A DNA stretch of 64,000 nt from Pseudomonas putida (GTDB taxonomy: Bacteria > Pseudomonadota > Gammaproteobacteria > Pseudomonadales > Pseudomonadaceae). Position 1 is the first letter of the stretch. Every line of letters begins with the position of its first letter. The translations under genes were made by a program, and so were the position numbers. The DNA is taken from NCBI RefSeq assembly GCF_002906855.1, contig NZ_MINI01000028.1, forward strand, positions 496,001-560,000, given 5' to 3'. Positions 52,380 through 63,250 of this stretch are shown piece by piece. The notes beneath the pieces are model-generated. The model was not told where the DNA came from. It was given only the letters and a program-made list of their open reading frames with translations, and ran no database searches.

Positions 52380-52411
52380 AGATCGAGCGCCGCGCGGGCG
52401 GCGCTCGATCT
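52380..52411. repeat. 32-bp GC-rich palindrome, copy 2 (REP/terminator-like)
   Basis: AGATCGAGCGCCGC, centre GCGG, and the reverse complement form the same 14-bp stem as at 26795-26826; only the centre is inverted. It stands 41 bases after the permease stop and may limit read-through into the enoyl-CoA hydratase operon, which then needs its own promoter in the remaining ~180 bases. Confidence 0.8.
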
Positions 52412-52592
52412 CATGGGCGCTGCAACCCTGTCGCCATGCACCTTGTGGCCCAAACACGATCTGCTCTACCCCTCATTTCCCACCACTTGTTCGAAGTTGT
52501 AACACCGCTTCCTCCCCAATTGCCTCCTTGTTGAACACTCGTTTAGCATGAGCCTCACCTCTCACAGCAATCACAATAATCCGAGGCCTGTC

Positions 52593-53384
52593 ATGACCGC
52601 TCCGTCGTCCCTACTCACCCAGGTTGAAGCCGGCGTTGCCTGGATCACCCTTAACCGCCCCGAGCAGCGCAACGCGCTGGACATCCCCACCCTGAAGCAG
52701 CTGCACGCCACCCTCGAGGCGTACAACCTCGACCCGGCCGTGCGCGTGGTGGTGCTGACCGGCACAGGCCGCAGCTTCTGCGCTGGCGCCGACCTCGCCG
52801 AATGGGCCGAAGCCGAAGCCCGTGGCGCACTGGAAACCTACGGCTGGACCGAAACCGCCCACGCCCTGATGCACTGCCTGCACACCCTGGACAAGCCCAC
52901 CATCGCCGCCATCAACGGCACCGCCGTCGGCGCCGGCATGGACCTGTCGCTGTGCTGCGACCTGCGCCTGGCGGCCCAGTCGGCTCGGTTCAAGGCTGGC
53001 TACACCAGCATGGCCTATTCGCCGGATGCCGGCGCCAGCTGGCACCTGCCCCGGCTGATCGGCAGCGAACAGGCCAAGCGCCTGCTGTTCCTCGACGAAC
53101 TGTGGGGCGCCGAACGCGCCCTGGCGGCCGGCCTGGTCGGTGAAGTGGTCGCCGACGATCAACTGCCCGCCGCCACCGCCGAGCTGGCGGGGCGCCTGGC
53201 CCAGGGGCCGACCTTCGCCTACGCCCAGGCCAAGCGCCTGATGCGCGACGGCGCCTCGCGCAGCCTGGCCGAGCAGCTCGCTGCGGAACTGGCTGCCGGT
53301 CTGCTTTGCGGGCGCAGCGCCGACGGCGCCGAGGCCTTGCGCGCAGCCACGGAAAAACGCGCACCACGTTTCAGCGGCAAATAA
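52593..53384 (+). CDS. Enoyl-CoA hydratase family protein of the aru cluster
   Basis: The 263-aa crotonase has LNRPEQRNALDIPTL, the CoA-binding loop FCAGADLAEW and the oxyanion-hole segment AINGTAVGAGMDLSLCCDLR. The segment that normally holds the second catalytic Glu reads AYSPDAGASWHLPRLIG, with Asp in its place, so an isomerase or atypical hydratase role is possible. The ATG at 52593 follows CCGAGGCCTG; an upstream ATG at 52548 is less likely. It heads the rightward operon with acyl-CoA dehydrogenase, ADP-forming acyl-CoA synthetase, aruI, aruH and an aldehyde dehydrogenase. Confidence 0.9.
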   Translation: MTAPSSLLTQVEAGVAWITLNRPEQRNALDIPTLKQLHATLEAYNLDPAVRVVVLTGTGRSFCAGADLAEWAEAEARGALETYGWTETAHALMHCLHTLDKPTIAAINGTAVGAGMDLSLCCDLRLAAQSARFKAGYTSMAYSPDAGASWHLPRLIGSEQAKRLLFLDELWGAERALAAGLVGEVVADDQLPAATAELAGRLAQGPTFAYAQAKRLMRDGASRSLAEQLAAELAAGLLCGRSADGAEALRAATEKRAPRFSGK

Positions 53385-53420
53385 GCACGCTCTCTTTCCC
53401 CGCTTACCCAGGAACAGGCC

Positions 53421-54581
53421 ATGAATTTCCAACTGACCCAAGAACAAGAAATGTTGGTGGATGCCGTACGCAGCTTCGTCGCCAAGGAGCTGTTGCCCCA
53501 TGAAGAAGCCGTGGACCGTGCCGACGAAGTGTCCCCGGAGCTCGCCGCGCAGATCCGTGGCAAGGCAATCGCCGCCGGCTTCTACGCCTTCAACATGCCC
53601 GAGGAAGTCGGTGGCGGTGGCCTCGACTACCTGTCCCAGGCCCTGATCGAGCGCGAGCTGTCGAAGGTCTCCTGGGCGCTGCACGTGTTCGTCGCCCGGC
53701 CTTCGAAGATCCTCATGGCCTGCACCGGCCAGCAGGTCGAGGACTACCTGCTGCCGTGCATTCGTGGCGAGAAGACCGATTGTTTCGCCCTGACCGAACC
53801 GGGCGCCGGCTCCGACGCCAACTCGATCAAGACCCGCGCCGTGCGCGAAGGCGACGACTTCGTCATCAATGGCAGCAAGCACTTCATCAGCCATGCCGGG
53901 CACGCCGACTTCGCCATCGTCTTTGCCGTCACCGACACTTACGAGCACAACGGCCGCAAGCGCAATGCCGTCACCGCCTTCCTGGTCGACCGTGGCACCC
54001 CGGGCATGACCATTCGCCGTGGCCCGAAATGCGTGAGCAACCGTGGCTACCACACTTACGAGCTGTTCTTCGACGACTGCAAGGTGTCGGCCGCCAAGGT
54101 GCTCGGTGAAGTCGGCAAGGGCTGGGACGTGGCCAACGCGTGGCTCACCGCAGGCCGGGTCATGGTCGCTGCCAACTGCGTCGGCCAGGCCCAGCGTGCG
54201 CTGGACGTGTCGCTGCAATGGGCGGCAGATCGCAAGCAGTTCGGCCAGCCGATCGGCACCTACCAGGGCGTGTCGTTCAAGCTCGCCGACATGGCCACGC
54301 AGATCCGCGCGGCCGAATTGCTGACCCTGCACACCGCCTGGAAGATGGATCAGGGCAGCATGACCGACGGCGAGGCGGGCATGGCCAAGCTGTTTGCCAG
54401 CGAAGTGCTCGGCAAGGTCGCCGACGAGGCGGTGCAGATCTACGGCGGCATGGGCCTGATGGACGAGGGGCCGGTCGAGCGCATCTGGCGCAACGCACGC
54501 ATCGAACGGATCTGGGAAGGCACCTCGGAGATCCAGCGGCACATCATCTCGCGCGAACTGCTGCGCCCACTGCTGCGCTGA
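53421..54581 (+). CDS. Acyl-CoA dehydrogenase
   Basis: The 386-aa flavoprotein has the complete acyl-CoA dehydrogenase set: CFALTEPGAGSDANSIKTRA, NGSKHFISHAGHADFAIVFA, GRVMVAANCVGQAQRALDVS and the C-terminal QIYGGMGLMDEGPVERIWRN with catalytic Glu in IWEGTSEIQ. It makes a 2-enoyl-CoA from an acyl-CoA with FAD as cofactor. It lies 36 bases after the enoyl-CoA hydratase gene. In the P. aeruginosa aru region an orthologous gene sits in the same place; its substrate is not established here, but a guanidino- or amino-acyl-CoA is plausible. Confidence 0.93.
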   Translation: MNFQLTQEQEMLVDAVRSFVAKELLPHEEAVDRADEVSPELAAQIRGKAIAAGFYAFNMPEEVGGGGLDYLSQALIERELSKVSWALHVFVARPSKILMACTGQQVEDYLLPCIRGEKTDCFALTEPGAGSDANSIKTRAVREGDDFVINGSKHFISHAGHADFAIVFAVTDTYEHNGRKRNAVTAFLVDRGTPGMTIRRGPKCVSNRGYHTYELFFDDCKVSAAKVLGEVGKGWDVANAWLTAGRVMVAANCVGQAQRALDVSLQWAADRKQFGQPIGTYQGVSFKLADMATQIRAAELLTLHTAWKMDQGSMTDGEAGMAKLFASEVLGKVADEAVQIYGGMGLMDEGPVERIWRNARIERIWEGTSEIQRHIISRELLRPLLR

Positions 54582-54594
54582 CCGGAGCATCCCC

Positions 54595-56694
54595 ATGTCG
54601 CAAGCCATTCGTGACAACCTCAAACGCCTGCTGGCACCCCGGCACCTGGCTTTCGTCGGCGGGCGCAGCATGGCCCGTGCGCTCAAGCGCTGTGCCGAGG
54701 GCGGCTACCCGGGCCAGATGTGGTTGGTCAACCCGCAGCAGGACAGCATCGACGGGGTGCCCTGCGTGCGCAGCGTGGCCGAGCTGCCTTGTGCGCCGGA
54801 CGCGGTGTTCATCGCCACTAACCGCGAACTGACCCTGACCTGTGTCGCCGAGCTCGCCGCCAAGGGCGCGGGCGGGGCGATCTGCTATGCCTCGGGCTTC
54901 GCCGAAAGCGGCGCCGAGGGCCAGGCGCTGCAACAGCAGCTGCTCGAAGCCGCCGGCAACATGGCTCTGCTCGGGCCCAATTGCTACGGGCTGCTCGACT
55001 ACCTGCACAGTGCCGCCCTGTGGCCCGTGGCCCACGGTGGCAAGGCGGTGGACAAGGGCGTGGCGGTACTGACCCAGAGCGGCAACTTCGCCTACAACCT
55101 GTCGATGAGCGACCGCTCGCTGCCGGTGGCCTACATGGCCTCAGTCGGCAATCAGGCGCAACTGGGCATCGCCGAGTTGATGGATGTGCTGCTCGATGAA
55201 CCCCGGGTCACCGCCATCGGCTTGCACCTGGAGGGCCTGAAGAACGTGCCGGGCTTTGCCCGCGCCGCGCACAAGGCGCTGGAGAAGGGTATCCCGATCG
55301 TTGCGCTGAAGACCGGCGTGTCGCAGATCGGCGCCGAACTGGCGCTGAGCCACACCAGCTCGCTGTCCGGCTCCGATGCCCTGTACGACAGCCTGTTCGA
55401 GCGCTTGGGAGTGATCCGCGTCAGCGGCCCGGTGAGTTTCGTCGAAACCCTCAAGGCCGCCGCCTGCGGCAACCTGCCCAAGGGCCCCAGCTTGATCGCG
55501 CTGGCCTGCTCGGGCGGCGATGCCGGGCTGATCGCCGACTACAGCGAAAGCAACCAGCTGAGCCTGCCGGCTCTGGACGCCAGCCAGGTCGAGGAACTGG
55601 CCCACGTGCTGCCGGCCTATGCCAACCTGGTCAACCCGCTGGACTTCACCACGGCGATCTGGGGCGACGGCCCGGCCAAGGCGCGCATGCTCGACAGCGC
55701 GCTGCGCAGCGACGCCGACGCGGCGATGCTGGTACTCGATTACCCCGCCGAGTTCACCGGTGAGCGCAAGGAATGCGACCTGCTGCTGGAGCTGTACTGC
55801 GCGGCGCTCAAGCGCCATGGCCAGACTGGCTTTGTCACCTCGGCCTTCCCCGAATTGCTGCCGGCCAGCGCCCGCGAGCGCCTGCACGCGGCCGGTGTGC
55901 CAGCGCTGCAAGGGGTGGAGGATGGCCTGGCGGCCTGGGGCCGGGTTGCCCGTTACGCGCAGCAGCGCCCGGCCTTGCTGGCGCTGGGCGAGTCGGCGCT
56001 GGTGCCACTGTGCCCGCAGCCATTGGCCGGTGACAGCCGCCTGCTCAACGAGTGGGATTCCAAGCAGGCCCTGCGCGGCTTCGGCCTGCCCATTCCGAAT
56101 GGCGTGCTGAGCAGCCCGCAGAACGCGCTGGCCGATGCTGGAAAGGTGGGTTTCCCGCTGGTGCTCAAGGCCGTCAGCGCACAGTTGCCGCACAAGACCG
56201 AGGCCGGCGCAGTGGCGCTGAACCTGGCCGACGAGGCAGCCGTCAGCCGCGCCCTTGAGCAGATGCGCACGCGCATCGCCGCTTACGCGCCGGGCGTCGC
56301 CTTCGACCAGGTACTGCTCGAACCGATGGCCGGCGCGCCACTGGCGGAGCTGATCGTCGGCATCAAGCGCGAGGCGGATTTCGGCCTGGCGCTGGTGATC
56401 GGTGCCGGCGGCATCCTCGTCGAACTGCTCAAGGACAGTAACAGCCTGCTGCTGCCAACCACCGACGGCGCCATCCGCAAGGCCGTGCTCGGCCTGCGCA
56501 GTGCGGCCTTGCTGCAGGGCTTCCGTGGCAAACCGGCGGCCGACCTGGATGCACTGGTCGCCGCAATCCGCGCGGTGGCCGACTACGCCTGCGAAAACGC
56601 CAGCCAGCTGCTGGAGCTGGATGTGAACCCATTGATGGTCGGTGCCAATGGCACCACGGCGGTCGATGCCTTGATCCGCCTCGGCCAACTGTAA
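54595..56694 (+). CDS. ADP-forming acyl-CoA synthetase (acetate--CoA ligase family)
   Basis: The 699-aa protein is a fused alpha-beta ADP-forming acyl-CoA synthetase. The N-terminal part has a CoA-binding domain (LAFVGGRSMARALKRCAEGG) and succinyl-CoA synthetase-like domains with the phosphohistidine His253 in ELALSHTSSLSG; the C-terminal part is an ATP-grasp domain (FPLVLKAVSAQLPHKTEAGA). It converts an acid, CoA and ATP to acyl-CoA, ADP and phosphate. It is 13 bases after the acyl-CoA dehydrogenase gene. Together with the dehydrogenase and hydratase it makes a complete CoA activation and beta-oxidation-like module next to the arginine genes. Confidence 0.9.
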   Translation: MSQAIRDNLKRLLAPRHLAFVGGRSMARALKRCAEGGYPGQMWLVNPQQDSIDGVPCVRSVAELPCAPDAVFIATNRELTLTCVAELAAKGAGGAICYASGFAESGAEGQALQQQLLEAAGNMALLGPNCYGLLDYLHSAALWPVAHGGKAVDKGVAVLTQSGNFAYNLSMSDRSLPVAYMASVGNQAQLGIAELMDVLLDEPRVTAIGLHLEGLKNVPGFARAAHKALEKGIPIVALKTGVSQIGAELALSHTSSLSGSDALYDSLFERLGVIRVSGPVSFVETLKAAACGNLPKGPSLIALACSGGDAGLIADYSESNQLSLPALDASQVEELAHVLPAYANLVNPLDFTTAIWGDGPAKARMLDSALRSDADAAMLVLDYPAEFTGERKECDLLLELYCAALKRHGQTGFVTSAFPELLPASARERLHAAGVPALQGVEDGLAAWGRVARYAQQRPALLALGESALVPLCPQPLAGDSRLLNEWDSKQALRGFGLPIPNGVLSSPQNALADAGKVGFPLVLKAVSAQLPHKTEAGAVALNLADEAAVSRALEQMRTRIAAYAPGVAFDQVLLEPMAGAPLAELIVGIKREADFGLALVIGAGGILVELLKDSNSLLLPTTDGAIRKAVLGLRSAALLQGFRGKPAADLDALVAAIRAVADYACENASQLLELDVNPLMVGANGTTAVDALIRLGQL

Positions 56695-56704
56695 GGACAT
56701 GAAC

Positions 56705-58312
<1,608 letters not shown>

Positions 58313-58341
58313 GCCCACCTCGCACAACAGGACGACCAGCC

Positions 58342-59532
58342 ATGCGATTTTCCTCATTGACCCAACGGATCGCCGGTGACGGCGCTGCCGCCTGGGAGAT
58401 CCACTACCGCGCCCTGGCCATGCTCGAAGAAGGCCGCGACGTACTGCTGCTGTCAGTGGGCGACCCGGACTTCGACACCCCGGCGCCGATCATCCAGGCG
58501 GCCGTGGCCAGCCTCGAAGCCGGCAACACCCATTACGCCGACGTGCGCGGCAAGCGCAGTCTGCGCGAGGCTATCGCCCGTCGCCACCAGCAACGCAGCG
58601 GCCAGGCGGTCACCGCCGACCAGGTGACGGTGCTGGCGGGGGCGCAGTGCGCGCTGTTCTGCGTCGCACAATGCGTGCTGGAGCCGGGCGATGAAGTGAT
58701 CGTCGCCGAGCCGATGTATGTCACCTACGAAGCGGTGTTCGGTGCCTGCGGTGCCAAGGTGGTGCCGGTGCCGGTGCGCCCGGAGCATGGTTTCCGCGTG
58801 CAACCCGAGGACGTCGCCGCACGGATTACCCCGCGCACTCGTGCCCTGGCGCTGAACAGCCCGCACAACCCCTCCGGCGCCAGCCTGCCGCGCAGCACCT
58901 GGGAGGCCCTGGCCGAGCTGTGCATCGCCCATGACCTGTGGCTGATCAGCGACGAGGTCTACAGCGAGTTGCTGTTCGAAGGCGAGCACATCAGCCCCGC
59001 CAGCCTGCCGGGCATGGCCGAGCGCACGGCCACGCTGAACAGCCTGTCCAAGTCCCATGCCATGACCGGTTGGCGGGTCGGCTGGGTGGTCGGCTCGCCA
59101 GCGTTGTCCGGGCACCTGGAGAACCTGGCGCTGTGCATGCTCTACGGCTCGCCGGACTTCATCCAGGATGCCGCGGTGGCTGCGCTGGAGCAGCCGTTGC
59201 CGGAACTGGACGGCATGCGCGAAGCCTACCGCCAGCGCCGCGACCTGGTGTGCGAGCGTCTGGCGCACTGCCCGGGCTTGCGGGCACTCAAGCCCGATGG
59301 CGGCATGTTCGTGATGGTCGATATCCGCGAGACCGGGCTCAGCGCACAAGCCTTCGCCGACCGCCTGCTCGACCAGCATGGGGTGTCGGTGCTCGCCGGT
59401 GAAGCGTTCGGCCCGAGTGCGGCCGGGCATATCCGCCTGGGCCTGGTGCTTGGCGCCGAGCCGCTGGGTGAAGCCTGCCGCCGTATTGCCCTGTGTGCCA
59501 GCGAACTGATGGAGGCGCAGCGCAATGCGTGA
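58342..59532 (+). CDS. aruH: Arginine:pyruvate transaminase
   Basis: The 396-aa protein is a fold type I class I/II aminotransferase. The PLP Lys237 is in NSLSKSHAMTGWRVGW; Asn176 (SPHNPSG), Asp204 and Tyr207 (SDEVYSEL) bind the cofactor. AruH moves the amino group of L-arginine to pyruvate, giving 2-ketoarginine and alanine, the first step of the arginine transaminase pathway. It lies 29 bases after aruI and overlaps the aldehyde dehydrogenase gene by eight bases. The assignment follows from the neighbours as well as from sequence type. Confidence 0.9.
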   Translation: MRFSSLTQRIAGDGAAAWEIHYRALAMLEEGRDVLLLSVGDPDFDTPAPIIQAAVASLEAGNTHYADVRGKRSLREAIARRHQQRSGQAVTADQVTVLAGAQCALFCVAQCVLEPGDEVIVAEPMYVTYEAVFGACGAKVVPVPVRPEHGFRVQPEDVAARITPRTRALALNSPHNPSGASLPRSTWEALAELCIAHDLWLISDEVYSELLFEGEHISPASLPGMAERTATLNSLSKSHAMTGWRVGWVVGSPALSGHLENLALCMLYGSPDFIQDAAVAALEQPLPELDGMREAYRQRRDLVCERLAHCPGLRALKPDGGMFVMVDIRETGLSAQAFADRLLDQHGVSVLAGEAFGPSAAGHIRLGLVLGAEPLGEACRRIALCASELMEAQRNA

Positions 59533-60940
59533 ATACAGTCGTCTGTTCATTGATGGCCGCTGGCAGCAGCCAGCGGGGCAGGGCATGGCCGAGGTGATCG
59601 ACCCGGCCAGCGAGGCGGTGGCCGGCAAGGTGCCGCTAGGTAACGAAGACGATGTGGAACGCGCCGCCAACGCAGCGCGCAAGGCGTTTGCCGATTGGTC
59701 ACGCACGCCGTCCAGCGTGCGCGCCGGGTTCATTCGCGCCCTTGCCGAACAGCTCAAAGTACGGGCTGACGAGATGGCCGCGGTGATCACCACCGAGCTT
59801 GGCATGCCGGTGCAGTGGTGCCGCTCGGTGCAGGTCGACGGGCCCATCGTCGGTCTTGAACAGTACGTCGAACTGGCCAGCAAGATGGACGAGGTACGCG
59901 AAGTCGGTAACTCGCTGCTGTACCGCGAGGCGGTGGGCGTGTGCGCGTTCATCAACCCCTGGAACTACCCGCTCCATCAACTGATCGGCAAGTTGGCACC
60001 GGCCTTGGCTGCAGGCTGCACGGTGGTGGTCAAACCGAGCCAGGAGACCCCGCTGCATGCCTTCCTGCTGGCGGAAATGATCGAGGCCATCGGGCTGCCC
60101 GCCGGGGTGTTCAACCTGGTCAGCGGGCCGGGAGCGAAGGTCGGTGAGGCGTTGGCGCGGCATCCGCTGGTGGACATGGTCTCGTTCACCGGGTCCACCG
60201 GGGCGGGTGTGCGGGTTTCCCAGGCCGCAGCGCCGTCGGTGAAGCGGGTGTGCTTGGAGCTGGGTGGCAAGTCGCCGTTCCTGATCACCGCCGATGCCTC
60301 GCTCGACGCAGCGGTGCGCCATGGCGTGCAGGACGTGATGATCAACTCGGGGCAGACCTGCACGGCACTGACGCGCATGCTGTTGCCGGCTTCGCGCTAT
60401 GCCGTGGCCGTGGAAATCGCCGTGGACGAGGCCCGCAGCCTGGTGATGGGCGATCCGCAGGACCCGCGCAGTTTCCTCGGGCCGATGTGTTCGGCCGGGC
60501 AGCGGCGCACGGTGCAGGAGTACATCCGGGTGGGGCAGGAAGAGGGGGCGCGGCTGGTGTGCGGCGGGGAGACGGCTCCGGGCTTCGAGCGCGGGTTCTA
60601 TGTGCCGCCGACGATTTTCGCTGACGTTGACAACCGCATGCGCATTGCTCAGGAGGAAATCTTCGGACCGGTGCTGTGCCTGATTCCCTACACCGACGAG
60701 GCCGAAGGCATAGCCCTGGCCAACGACTCGCCGTTCGGGCTGTCCAGCGCGGTGTGGGCGGGTAGCCGCGACAAGGCGCTGCAACTGGGCCGCCAGTTGC
60801 GTGCGGGGCAATGCTTCGTCAATGGCGGGGCGTTCAACTACCAGGCACCGTTCGGCGGCTACAAACAGTCGGGCAATGGCCGCGAGTGGGGGGAGGAGGG
60901 CCTGCACGAGTTCGTCGAGGTGAAGGCCATTCAGCTCTGA
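59525..60940 (+). CDS. Aldehyde dehydrogenase, probable 4-guanidinobutyraldehyde dehydrogenase
   Basis: The 471-aa NAD(P)-dependent aldehyde dehydrogenase has INPWNYP, VVVKPSQETP, the general base Glu in CLELGGKSPF and the nucleophile Cys in INSGQTCTALTR. It overlaps the aruH gene by eight bases and ends the operon, so the expected substrate is 4-guanidinobutyraldehyde made by AruI, giving 4-guanidinobutyrate. In P. aeruginosa this step is credited to KauB, encoded elsewhere; a dedicated enzyme inside the cluster is an inference from position. It converges on the Rrf2 gene. Confidence 0.9.
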   Translation: MREYSRLFIDGRWQQPAGQGMAEVIDPASEAVAGKVPLGNEDDVERAANAARKAFADWSRTPSSVRAGFIRALAEQLKVRADEMAAVITTELGMPVQWCRSVQVDGPIVGLEQYVELASKMDEVREVGNSLLYREAVGVCAFINPWNYPLHQLIGKLAPALAAGCTVVVKPSQETPLHAFLLAEMIEAIGLPAGVFNLVSGPGAKVGEALARHPLVDMVSFTGSTGAGVRVSQAAAPSVKRVCLELGGKSPFLITADASLDAAVRHGVQDVMINSGQTCTALTRMLLPASRYAVAVEIAVDEARSLVMGDPQDPRSFLGPMCSAGQRRTVQEYIRVGQEEGARLVCGGETAPGFERGFYVPPTIFADVDNRMRIAQEEIFGPVLCLIPYTDEAEGIALANDSPFGLSSAVWAGSRDKALQLGRQLRAGQCFVNGGAFNYQAPFGGYKQSGNGREWGEEGLHEFVEVKAIQL

Positions 60941-60985
60941 ATGCCGGGGGAGCAACTGTCTTGCTCAAATCTTAAAAACTGGCGT

Positions 60986-61420
60986 TCAGGCTGAGTGTTC
61001 CTTAGGGGTATCGAACGCCACAAACAACTGGTCCGCGGTGATCGCCCCCAAGTCCAGGCGCATGTTCTGCTCCAGCATTGCGAACAGCCGGGTGAATACC
61101 TCGTACACCTTGCAGTGGTCTTCAAGCCCGGCAAACGGGTTGTCGATCTTCTCGGCGATCAGTGAGCTTTCCTGCACTGCGTCATACACCTCGCGCAAGG
61201 TGATCTGTTGCGGCGCGCGGGCCAGGGTCACGCCACCCTGGGCGCCGCGATACGAGGTCAGGATATTGGCCTTGACCATCTGCGACACCATTGAGCGCAC
61301 GCGGGTCGGGTGCACCTTGACCCATTTGGCGATGGTCTCGGTGCGCAACTTCTGCGGGGCATTGGCCGCCACGAACGAAAGGATGTACGAGGCGGTGATG
61401 AGTCGGGTCGATTGGCTCAT
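60986..61420 (-). CDS. Rrf2 family transcriptional regulator
   Basis: The 144-aa protein has the winged helix of the Rrf2 family (RLITASYILSFVAANAPQKL then RTETIAKWVKVHPTRVRSMV, and SYRGAQGGVTLARAPQQITL). The three clustered Cys that bind an Fe-S cluster in IscR and NsrR are absent; only one Cys is seen in the whole protein (EDHCKVYEVF), so it probably senses a ligand other than by such a cluster. It is divergent from the ABC binding-protein gene and likely controls it through the dyads at 61515-61540. Confidence 0.9.
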   Translation of the reverse strand: MSQSTRLITASYILSFVAANAPQKLRTETIAKWVKVHPTRVRSMVSQMVKANILTSYRGAQGGVTLARAPQQITLREVYDAVQESSLIAEKIDNPFAGLEDHCKVYEVFTRLFAMLEQNMRLDLGAITADQLFVAFDTPKEHSA

Positions 61421-61514
61421 GGGGCAAAGGCTCCCTGCGAAAACGTCAATGGTACACCAGTGAAAAAGCCCGGTATCGGGCGCTGGAAATCAGCTTGTCC
61501 TGCCGCTAATGTAT

Positions 61515-61540
61515 TTGTTACGGTAACAATTACAAATTGT
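61515..61540. promoter_or_regulatory. Overlapping dyads in the Rrf2/ABC transporter gap
   Basis: TTGTTAC-G-GTAACAA (61515-61529) is a perfect 15-base dyad, and ACAATT-ACA-AATTGT (61526-61540) overlaps its end. They lie in the 187-base gap between the Rrf2 gene and the transporter operon, in an A/T-rich patch, and are the likely Rrf2 binding sites. Confidence 0.6.
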
Positions 61541-61607
61541 AAACAGCTTCTACGCAATCCGCTTTGACCGAACAACAATTTCTTGCGGTTCAACAGGGGC
61601 AAATGCC

Positions 61608-63209
61608 ATGAGCGATAACAACAAGAACAATCCTCACGCCATCCTCGACGGCGGCCTGCCGCGCCGGGATTTCCTCAAGTACAGCGCGGCCGCTGCGGCC
61701 ATCGCCGGGGCCTTCTCCCTCGGCTTGCCGCTGCCTGGCCATGCCGACGAGGCCACGCCCAAGCCGGGCGGCACCTTGCGCCTGGGCCTGGCCGGGGGCA
61801 GCACCACCGACTCCAAGGACCCAGGCTCGTGGGTCGATACCTTCACCTTCATCGGCTTCTCGGCGGTGTACAACACCCTCACCGAAATTTCCGTGGAAGG
61901 CACTGCCATCCCTGAGCTGGCCGAGCGCTGGGAGTCGAGCCCCGACGCCAAGGTCTGGACCTTCACCCTGCGCCAGGGCGTGACCTTCCACAACGGCAAG
62001 GCCCTCAACGCCGACGACGTGGTGGCCTCGATCCAGCACCACCTGGGCGACAAGTCCACCTCCGCCGCCAAGACCGTGCTGGGCGATGTAGCCAAGGTGA
62101 GCGCCAGCGCCCCCGACACCGTGGTGTTCGAGCTGCACTCGGGCAACGCCGACTTCGCCTACGTGGTCGCCGACTATCACCTGGTGATCATGCCCGCCAA
62201 GGATGGCCTGGCCGACTGGCAGGCCGGCGTCGGCACCGGCGGTTACCGCATCAAGGGCTTCGAGCCGGGCGTGCGCATGGACCTGGAGCGCAGCCCGGAC
62301 TACTGGAAGCCGGGCAGGGCGCATTTTGCCAGTGCCGAGCTGATCGCCATCGCCGACGGCGCCGCACGGGTCAACGCCCTGGTCACCGGCAAGGTCGATG
62401 TGATCAACAAGGTCGACCTCAAGACCGTGTCCTTGCTCAAGCGCAACCCGAAGCTGGTGATCGAGGAAACCAAGGGCGCCCAGCACTACACCTTCCCGAT
62501 GCTCACCGACAGCGAGCAGTTCCGCGACAACAACGTGCGCATGGCCCTCAAGCACGCGATCAACCGCGAGACTCTGCTGGCCTCAGTGCTCTACGGCTAC
62601 GGTCAGGTCGGCAACGACCACCCGCTGCAGCCGGCCAACCGCTTCATCAACCCGGCGCTGGAACAGCGCGTCTACGACCCGGACAAGGCCCGTTTCTACC
62701 TGCGCCAGGCCGGCATGGACAACCTCAAGGTGCGCCTGCAGGCCTCCGATGCCGCATACAGCGGCGCAGTGGATGCCTCGGTGCTGTTCAAGGAGCAGGC
62801 GCGTCAGGCCGGCATCGACATCGAGGTGGTGCGCGAACCGGCCGATGGGTTCTTCACCAATGTCTGGATGAAACAGCCGTTCACCACCTCGTTCTGGTAC
62901 TCCAGCCTCACCGCCGACCGCATGTTCAGCATCGGCTATGCCAAGGGCGCGGCGTGGAACGAGACCCACTGGGACAACCCGCGCTTCAACCAGCTGCTCA
63001 ACGCCGCCCGCGGCGAGATGAACGAGCCGCTGCGCCGCGAGATGTACAACGAAATGCAGGCGCTGTGCCGCGATGAAGGCGGGGCAATCGTGCCGCTGTT
63101 CGCCAGTTCCGTCGCCGCCCGCTCCAGTCGCGTGGCCCATGGCCCGCTCACCGCGCCCTATGGCGAGCTGGATGGCCTGCGGGTGATCGAGCGCTGGTGG
63201 CAGGCCTGA
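61608..63209 (+). CDS. ABC transporter substrate-binding protein, dipeptide/oligopeptide (SBP5) type
   Basis: The 533-aa protein is of the DppA/OppA family. The N-terminus has a twin-arginine signal (PRRDFLKYSAAAAAIAGAF, Arg19-Arg20) ending near HADEA, so it is predicted to be exported folded by Tat. Core SBP5 blocks are LAERWESSPDAKVWTFTLRQ, GVTFHNGKALNADDVV and GTGGYRIKGFEPG. The family binds peptides, opines, glutathione or nickel. It is first of a rightward operon with a DppB-type permease and is divergent from the Rrf2 gene. Confidence 0.92.
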   Translation: MSDNNKNNPHAILDGGLPRRDFLKYSAAAAAIAGAFSLGLPLPGHADEATPKPGGTLRLGLAGGSTTDSKDPGSWVDTFTFIGFSAVYNTLTEISVEGTAIPELAERWESSPDAKVWTFTLRQGVTFHNGKALNADDVVASIQHHLGDKSTSAAKTVLGDVAKVSASAPDTVVFELHSGNADFAYVVADYHLVIMPAKDGLADWQAGVGTGGYRIKGFEPGVRMDLERSPDYWKPGRAHFASAELIAIADGAARVNALVTGKVDVINKVDLKTVSLLKRNPKLVIEETKGAQHYTFPMLTDSEQFRDNNVRMALKHAINRETLLASVLYGYGQVGNDHPLQPANRFINPALEQRVYDPDKARFYLRQAGMDNLKVRLQASDAAYSGAVDASVLFKEQARQAGIDIEVVREPADGFFTNVWMKQPFTTSFWYSSLTADRMFSIGYAKGAAWNETHWDNPRFNQLLNAARGEMNEPLRREMYNEMQALCRDEGGAIVPLFASSVAARSSRVAHGPLTAPYGELDGLRVIERWWQA

Positions 63210-63250
63210 GCCGCTGACGTTTCGCAAGCATCCAGACGAGGAGTGGTACG

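Noticed and set aside
60950..60966. GAGCAA-CTGTC-TTGCTC hairpin between the aldehyde dehydrogenase and Rrf2 genes
   Set aside because: Only a 6-bp stem with no T tract on either strand; too weak to call as a terminator.
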